From Primula veris (Eukaryota; Streptophyta; Magnoliopsida; Ericales; Primulaceae): DNA of 64,000 bases. Numbering within the stretch: the first letter of the stretch is position 1; the number at the start of each line of letters is the position of its first letter. The stretch covers positions 30,760,402 through 30,824,401 of the forward strand of contig OY821750.1 in NCBI GenBank assembly GCA_963682055.1, read 5' to 3'. The notes beneath the pieces were generated by a model that was given only the letters and a program-made list of their open reading frames with translations, was not told the DNA's origin and did no database searches. Both the position numbers and the translations under genes were made by a program. Of the stretch, positions 58,918-64,000 are shown one piece after another.

Positions 58918-59089
58918 CATTGTTCTAAAAGGCGCGTCTAAGTGCAAATTAGGATGCGTCTAGGCGATAACCGGAGCCTAGAAGCTTAAGAGATAGAGGG
59001 AATTAGACGGTAATTAATTAAGCAGAATCAGGCGTGGCACTATGCGATCAATTTCGCTTAAAGTCCGCCTCGTGCATTTTAAAACATTG
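58918..59089. mobile_element. Small hAT MITE, copy 2 of the 33030 family
   Basis: Left CATTGTTCTAAAAGGCGCG, right in reverse CAATGTTTTAAAATGCACG. Interior blocks (GTCTAGGCG, AATTAGACGG, GGCGTGGC, CAATTTCGCTTA) recall the first copy. Flanks CATTTAGG and CATTTACA agree at six of eight bases. 172 bp. Confidence 0.6.
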
Positions 59090-59097
59090 CATTTACA

Positions 59098-60471
59098 TAA
59101 CTAGTGCATGCACCTCAAAAAACATGTCACGATGAATCAAATGTACTGCTAAATGGCAAATACCATAATTTCTCATTTCTGTAAAATTCATATTAAGGAT
59201 ACACAGACTTATCTTTTGCTTTTAGTAAGTTATTATTATTCCATGTACATATTTTCAAAATCCACTCGGTTTAACTGTAGTTGCATCGAATGAAAATGGT
59301 AGCGGAATACTAAAAAAAATAGTTTGAACAACGACGGACATTCTTTTGATATTATGACACTATAACGATTGTGTCTAAATCCTCAACAAAATATCAACAT
59401 ATGCTGCGAATTTAGCCAAAACCACCATAACGTCTAACTATCAACAACGAGCATCGGTCACGGTTCAAATCTTTTCTTATAGTGGAAGCAAAACGAAAAA
59501 CGAAAACGTGGAACATGTATTTTTTTTTTTTAAAACATTTACGCATAGTTATGAAACACTCGTTTTTCCTTTCAAATACTTTGTTTCCAGTTTCCTCTTT
59601 CCCAACTGTGATTTCTCATTTACCATTATTTAATTTCACGTGAAAATATTAGTTTTTCTCACGTCGCATGCGCGTGTTTTTCTTTTCGTTTCCGGCTTCC
59701 GTTTTCTCCTCACCAACACGTAATATAACAAAAACGGAAAATAAAAAGCCGAAAATCGAAAACCAAGTTTAATTTCACACTTCACTTTATAGTTTATAGT
59801 TTATACTTTATACCATTTCCCACTTCAATTAGAACACACTAATTAAATCTGTTACGTAACAAACTTTTAATTAAAAAGCACACTAATCAATTTCTTGATA
59901 AAAAAAAAAACCAACATTAAAACCACGCGCCTACCAAAGCACGTGCTCTGCACCTGACATGCCTACTCCGTCTCTTCCTCTGCCTTTTTTTTGTCCTTTT
60001 TATAAAAAAGTAAAATTAATTAGCAAAAATGGTGCATATATTTAACATAACTAGTTTTTGGTTATCTTTTTCTTATGGTTGTTACAATAAGAATCCTAGT
60101 TGTAGAAAATAAGACAAAATAGTTCAGGTAACGTTATGGAACAACAATAAAATATACGATTAAACCGGATACACATGAATAAATTAATACATTTCTAAAT
60201 CATCTGTTAGAGCGTATTAGAAAACCGTTAATCATGACATTTTGGGTATTGAAGGTGAGATGTTGTCTAATAGAGACTAGAGGTTCAGTTGGTGACACTC
60301 TCCTAACCGATGTCAACTCGTCTGACAATCTATCCAAGATCTTCTTAGTGCGCGAACCAAAACTCACGCCAACTCCAAGACAAAAGGGCAATTATTGGGT
60401 TAGTTTTCACCTTATTGACATGTATAGATTACACGTCCGGTCCGGAGATCAAATGATGTCAAATGAGAGTT
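59098..60471. other. Intergenic sequence
   Basis: Low-complexity AT-rich DNA. An 84-codon open frame at 60234-60488 resembles nothing known and is overlapped by an open frame on the other strand. Confidence 0.4.
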
Positions 60472-60503
60472 TTTTCAATACCATATGACAATGGTATTGA
60501 AAA
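60472..60503. repeat. Perfect 13-bp stem, 6-base loop
   Basis: TTTTCAATACCAT (60472-60484) and ATGGTATTGAAAA (60491-60503) are exact inverted repeats around ATGACA. It lies in intergenic DNA and its role is unknown. Confidence 0.85.
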
Positions 60504-60920
60504 CAGTCCAATCCGATTTTTTTTTCAAATCTCATTCATACTCCGATCATTGGTCACTAGATTTATAATCCCGCATCCAAATGAGAACTAGGTGCCTAAA
60601 CTCCGAATATCACCCGGCCCCTACATAATTTTCGCCTAAGCTGACTTTCTAAAACACTACAACTAAACATATAAATAAATACATGTCATTGAACATATGC
60701 TAGTGGTGCATTGATTTCATCTCTAGATATCTAGATAGATCGTTCTTTTCAGAGAAAAAAGATGTATCGATACATATAATTGGTATTTAATTATAAAAAA
60801 TTCGGACCTTAAAACACTTTTAAATATTATTGTACATACGTGCTACATGATGCTGCTACTACATGTGTTATAAGATGTTACTTCTTTTTACTATTTGTTT
60901 TTAACTTTCATGCTGCATTA

Positions 60921-61351
60921 TAGGGCTGGGCGAAAACCCGAAAAAACCGAACCTAACCGAAAAAGACCGAAACTGAAAAACTGAAACTTTTTCGAGTCTG
61001 TTTCGGTTTACAATAAAACGAAACCGAAAAACCAAATAAAAAAACAACCGAAAAAACCCGAAATCGGACCGAAAAAACCCGGTCCGATTCGGTCCAAAAA
61101 ATAAAAAGACTGAAACCGGAAAAAACCGAACCGAAAAATCTGCTCGGTTTCGGTTTTGCCAAAAACCAAACCGAAAAACCCGAAAAACCAAAAATAAAAT
61201 CGAAAAACAACTGAAAAAACTCAAAACCGGACTGAAAAAAACCGGTCCAGTCTGGTCCAAAAAATAAAAAGACCAAAACCGAAAAACCAAACCGAAAAAT
61301 CTGCTCGGTTTCGATTTTACCAAAAATCGAACCGAACCGGACCCAGCCCTA
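60921..61351. mobile_element. CGGTTT-rich hAT MITE, copy 2, intact ends
   Basis: CTGCATTA flanks both sides exactly (60913-60920 and 61352-61359). The ends TAGGGCTGGGCG and, in reverse, TAGGGCTGGGTCC are classical hAT termini. The body is a dense run of CCGAAC/CCGAAA motifs with an internal partial duplication (two AAAAATAAAAAGAC blocks near 61100 and 61260). 431 bp. The open frames on the minus strand are artefacts of this composition. Confidence 0.9.
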
Positions 61352-61359
61352 CTGCATTA

Positions 61360-62127
61360 TATGTATGTAATTTTAAACAAGATTTGAGAATCCGAGATTT
61401 TAAAAAGTAGGTATGTGTTTTCTTTATATATAGTAAACCACTAATCAATGATTCTCCCTTCTTTTGATGGGAGAAATAATGAAATATTCTCCTAAATATT
61501 GGACCACACCACTACTCCACCATACATAACAGTCCCATACTATAGGAAATATCTCCCCCACACCACTTATTAATGGGAGATGTTATATGAAACTTACACA
61601 TTAAGTTACACAATTTATAAAAAACGTTCCAAATCAAGATTTGATTAATACAAATATCGATGGTTTCATGACGATAACATAAATATGCGTCTTGTTTTTT
61701 TTTCCAAGATGTATAATGACATGTTTTCGAAATTATGATAAAATTTAAAAATTCAAAACATGTCGTTATACATCTCAGAAAAAAAAAAACAAGACGCATA
61801 TTTATGTTCCCGTCGTGAAACCGTAGATATTTGCATTAATAAAATATTGATTTTGAGCGTTTTTACAAAAAAAAAATGTTCATTTGAATGTTTTTCCACG
61901 GTGTACGTGTATACCCACTACTTATTAATTAATAACCAAAATTAAATTAAAATCCTTTCCTCGTAACAAAAACACACAGAATCGAATCGTCCTTTCCCCC
62001 ACCCTCGCCACGTCATCACTCTCTCACTACCTATGCATACATACATTATATACATATACACATACACACACTAATCTCATTATTTCATTTTCATTTAATT
62101 TTCATTTCATTTAATCTCACCTTCCCC
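61360..62127. other. Intergenic region upstream of the helicase gene
   Basis: An inverted repeat occurs around 61668-61830: CATAAATATGCGTCTTGTTT with CAAGATGTATAATGACATG on one side and their complements on the other, about 70 bp per arm, perhaps a fold-back MITE. Otherwise AT-rich. Confidence 0.5.
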
Positions 62128-62136
62128 TAGGGTTTT
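62128..62136 (-). promoter_or_regulatory. Telo-box-like element
   Basis: TAGGGTTTT, i.e. AAAACCCTA on the other strand, 71-79 bp before the helicase ATG. It lies beside a CT-rich stretch and TATATA runs. Telo-boxes with pyrimidine-rich tracts are common in plant promoters of translation and growth genes. Confidence 0.5.
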
Positions 62137-62206
62137 ACTCTCTCTCTCTATATATATATCTATATAAGCATATACAACCATATTTATATATCTATTAAAA
62201 ATAGCA

Positions 62207-62438
62207 ATGTCGTACACCGGTTCATCACAGAACCGGTTCGGAAGAGCAAACCGGCCTAACTACGTCCCTCCACATCTCCGATCGCCACGTGGTGGTCGAG
62301 GACGTGGCGGTGCTGACGTGGCGTACGGATCCGGAGGGACACGTGGCGGAAGGGGACGAGGCGGATACCGAAGCTACTACTCTAAACCCGGTTCCGATCC
62401 TTTTGCTGACGTGGCACCATCGGAACCCGTCACCGGTA

Positions 62439-62470
<32 letters not shown>

Positions 62471-64000
62471 GTATATATGTGTGTGTATGTATATGTATAA
62501 TGTATGTATTCATTTACTTTTGTTTATGTGTAATATTTGTGTGTTGAGGTTAGATTTTATTATTTCTAGTAAAATAAATGAAGGATTGATGAAACTAGAT
62601 TTTTCTATTTACTATAAAACTGTCTGTTTATTTCTTTGCTGTAAAATAAATAAATAATTTTTTGTAATACATTACTTGTTTTTAAAAAATTAATCGTAAG
62701 TGTATTTGTATGTAGTATAATATTTGTGTGCCATTTGGTTGATGAAATTGGATTTTCTTATTTTAAATGTTTGTTTACTTTTTGTGTGTAAAAAATATGA
62801 AATAATTATTTTAAAGTAATGTAAATTTTTATAGTAACTTTGCTGACGTGTCAGTAAACATGTGGATTTTGTGATATTTTTATAAAAAAAATTATGTAAT
62901 TTCTGTGACGTGACAGATCATACATGTGACTTTTGTGAATTTTTTATTAATGTAGTAGAAGAATAAGTCAGGTATTTATTGTTAACTTGTTATTACTAAT
63001 TTGTAGTAATTAATAATTTTTTGAGATATTTTTAGTACTAATTTAGAAGCATAGTCAGTTATTTAGTGTAAATTTGGTACAGAAATTTGTTGTATATATG
63101 TAAATTGTTTGTGATTTTGTACTAATCTAGAAGCTAAGTTATTAATTATTGTTAAATTTGTTACTCCTTCTGTTCCTATTTAACTGTCCACTGCGAAACT
63201 ATGTGCAATTTTGATCGGCCAAGAATTTGTATCAAAACTGTCGGAATAAAAAAAAACTATTTGGACAATTTTGATACAAGTTATAAGCCGGTCAAAACTG
63301 CACGTAATTTCGTAGTGGACAATTATATAGACTTAGAGATGATTTAGCACACTATACATGTAAGTTGAGATTTGTATTTGATAATGTAAAAGCAATTATT
63401 GTTAATTTGTTAAAAGGAACTGTATGTATGGACTTAATTTACAGAATATACATGTGGGTTTTATTATGAGATTTATATTGATGTAGAAGGTTAATTTGTT
63501 ATACAAAAATGTCCAGTGAAGAATTTATTGCTATATTTTTATGTTTGCTGATGTGGCAGAATATACATGTGGTGGGTCTTATCATTTATGAGATTTATAT
63601 AAATGTAGAAGGTTAATTTGTTGTCTAAAACCTTTATTTATAGATTTACAGATGATATAATGACAATTTCTCTACTTCTAATCAGTAGTTTAAATTAGGG
63701 AAAACTTAACTGAAGTGTTTTCTGCAATAGCTAAGATTTTTAGCGGCCTAAAAAGCGGAAAGACGAGTTTTTTAAGCTTTGAATTGATATTTGACTGAGC
63801 TTTGAATCCTGCTTCTTTTCTACGAAGCGAGCTTTCTAGAACATTGCTGTTAATATATTTACTTACTTTCTGTAAATCTGCTGACATGGCAGATTACACT
63901 GTTTTATTAATCTGTTAAAACTGACAATTTGTGTAATTTTTTGTTGACGTGGCAGGGGACACCACCCAAACCGACTCCGGCGCGATCAACTTCGACGCGT
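62207..64000 (+). CDS. DEAD-box RNA helicase, DDX3/DED1 type, N-terminal part only
   Basis: Exon 1 is 62207-62435, intron 62436-63955 (GT-AG), exon 2 from 63956 to the window end. The visible protein (about 91 aa) starts MSYTGSSQNRFGRANRPNYV, followed by PPHLRSPRGG and RG/RGG clusters (RGGRGRGG, TRGGRGRGGYR), and ends SGAINFDA just before the helicase core. RGG boxes help RNA binding and are usual in the plant DDX3-like group. The INFDAYEDIP-type segment at the edge is characteristic of that group, which acts in translation initiation and RNA remodelling. None of the helicase motifs lies inside the window, so the assignment rests on the N-terminal signature. The phase across the intron (G+GG) is consistent. 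Confidence 0.85.
63164..63340. mobile_element. Stowaway-family MITE in the helicase intron
   Basis: CTCCTTCTGTTCCTATTTAA after TA; mirrored inner blocks GTGCAATTTTGATCGGCC and GCCGGTCAAAACTGCACG, AATTTGTATCAAAACTGTC and GACAATTTTGATACAAG, CTGTCCACTGCGAAACTA and TTTCGTAGTGGACAATT. The right tip is degraded. About 177 bp, so it is a shortened version of the family. Confidence 0.75.
63447..63632. repeat. Direct repeat in the helicase intron
   Basis: CAGAATATACATGTGG... with GAGATTTATAT and ATGTAGAAGGTTAATTTGTT occurs at about 63447-63500 and again at 63557-63623. Related GACGTGGCAG/GACGTGACAG plus ACATGTG motifs recur at about 62846, 62906 and 63880, so the intron has grown by internal duplication. 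Confidence 0.75.

Noticed and set aside
60200..60488. 84-codon plus and 63-codon minus open frames
   Set aside because: No recognisable motif; overlapping on opposite strands in intergenic DNA.
60901..61323. 140-codon open frame on the minus strand
   Set aside because: Same composition artefact within the related hAT MITE at 60921-61351.
1..64000. CRISPR arrays, operons, riboswitches or prokaryotic defence systems
   Set aside because: The window is plant nuclear DNA. The only regular arrays (1030-1396 and the coding minisatellites) lack the repeat-spacer pattern of CRISPR.
1..64000. Functional tRNA or rRNA genes
   Set aside because: The only A box/B box pair recognised belongs to the SINE at 49534, whose body does not fold into a full tRNA by eye.

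Overview
The window is nuclear DNA of a flowering plant, most likely a eudicot. The evidence is AT-rich sequence, genes split by GT-AG introns, products typical of land plants (plastid FAD synthetase, SAGL1-like F-box/kelch protein, DDX3-type helicase), and a dense layer of small plant transposons (hAT, Stowaway, Tourist, CACTA-like and Mutator-like MITEs, a SINE, a LINE, LTR remnants). I cannot name the species from sequence alone.

Layout: (1) 3.0-6.9 kb, + strand: five-exon plastid-type FAD synthetase, perhaps with a long 5' leader intron that carries a seven-copy 54-bp tandem repeat. (2) 8.3-10.5 kb: a nest of MITEs. (3) 10.7-16.4 kb, +: three-exon protein with three CCCH zinc fingers; intron 1 is 3.2 kb. 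(4) 16.9-17.7 kb: hAT MITE with a perfect 8-bp target duplication. (5) 21.7-18.2 kb, - strand: two-exon LC8-type dynein light chain with a long, repetitive N-terminal extension. (6) 23.9-28.3 kb: an LTR-like relic and a 5'-truncated, decayed LINE flanked by a perfect 12-bp target duplication. (7) 28.4-33.2 kb: Stowaway, hAT and CACTA-like MITEs. (8) 34.6-37.8 kb, +: SAGL1-type F-box/kelch gene. (9) 41.1-42.2 kb: processed EF-1alpha pseudogene, followed by a fold-back MITE and a 193-bp solo LTR. (10) 48.2-53.4 kb, +: Sel1/TPR-like helical repeat gene of at least eight exons, with a tRNA-derived SINE and a perfect 46-bp palindrome in one intron. (11) 53.4-62.1 kb: gene-poor and MITE-rich. (12) 62.2 kb to the window end, +: start of a DDX3/DED1-type DEAD-box helicase, cut by the window edge.

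The genes are unrelated housekeeping or regulatory loci (flavin cofactor synthesis, RNA binding, dynein light chain, protein turnover, RNA helicase), with no sign of a shared pathway or cluster. I found no convincing new multi-gene system. The most unusual things are the repeat-extended dynein light chain, the coding minisatellite in the CCCH protein, two diverged copies of a CGGTTT-rich hAT MITE in opposite orientations, and the SINE abutting a perfect palindrome. Exon boundaries were read by eye from splice dinucleotides, reading phase and remembered family similarity, and have not been tested against transcripts.
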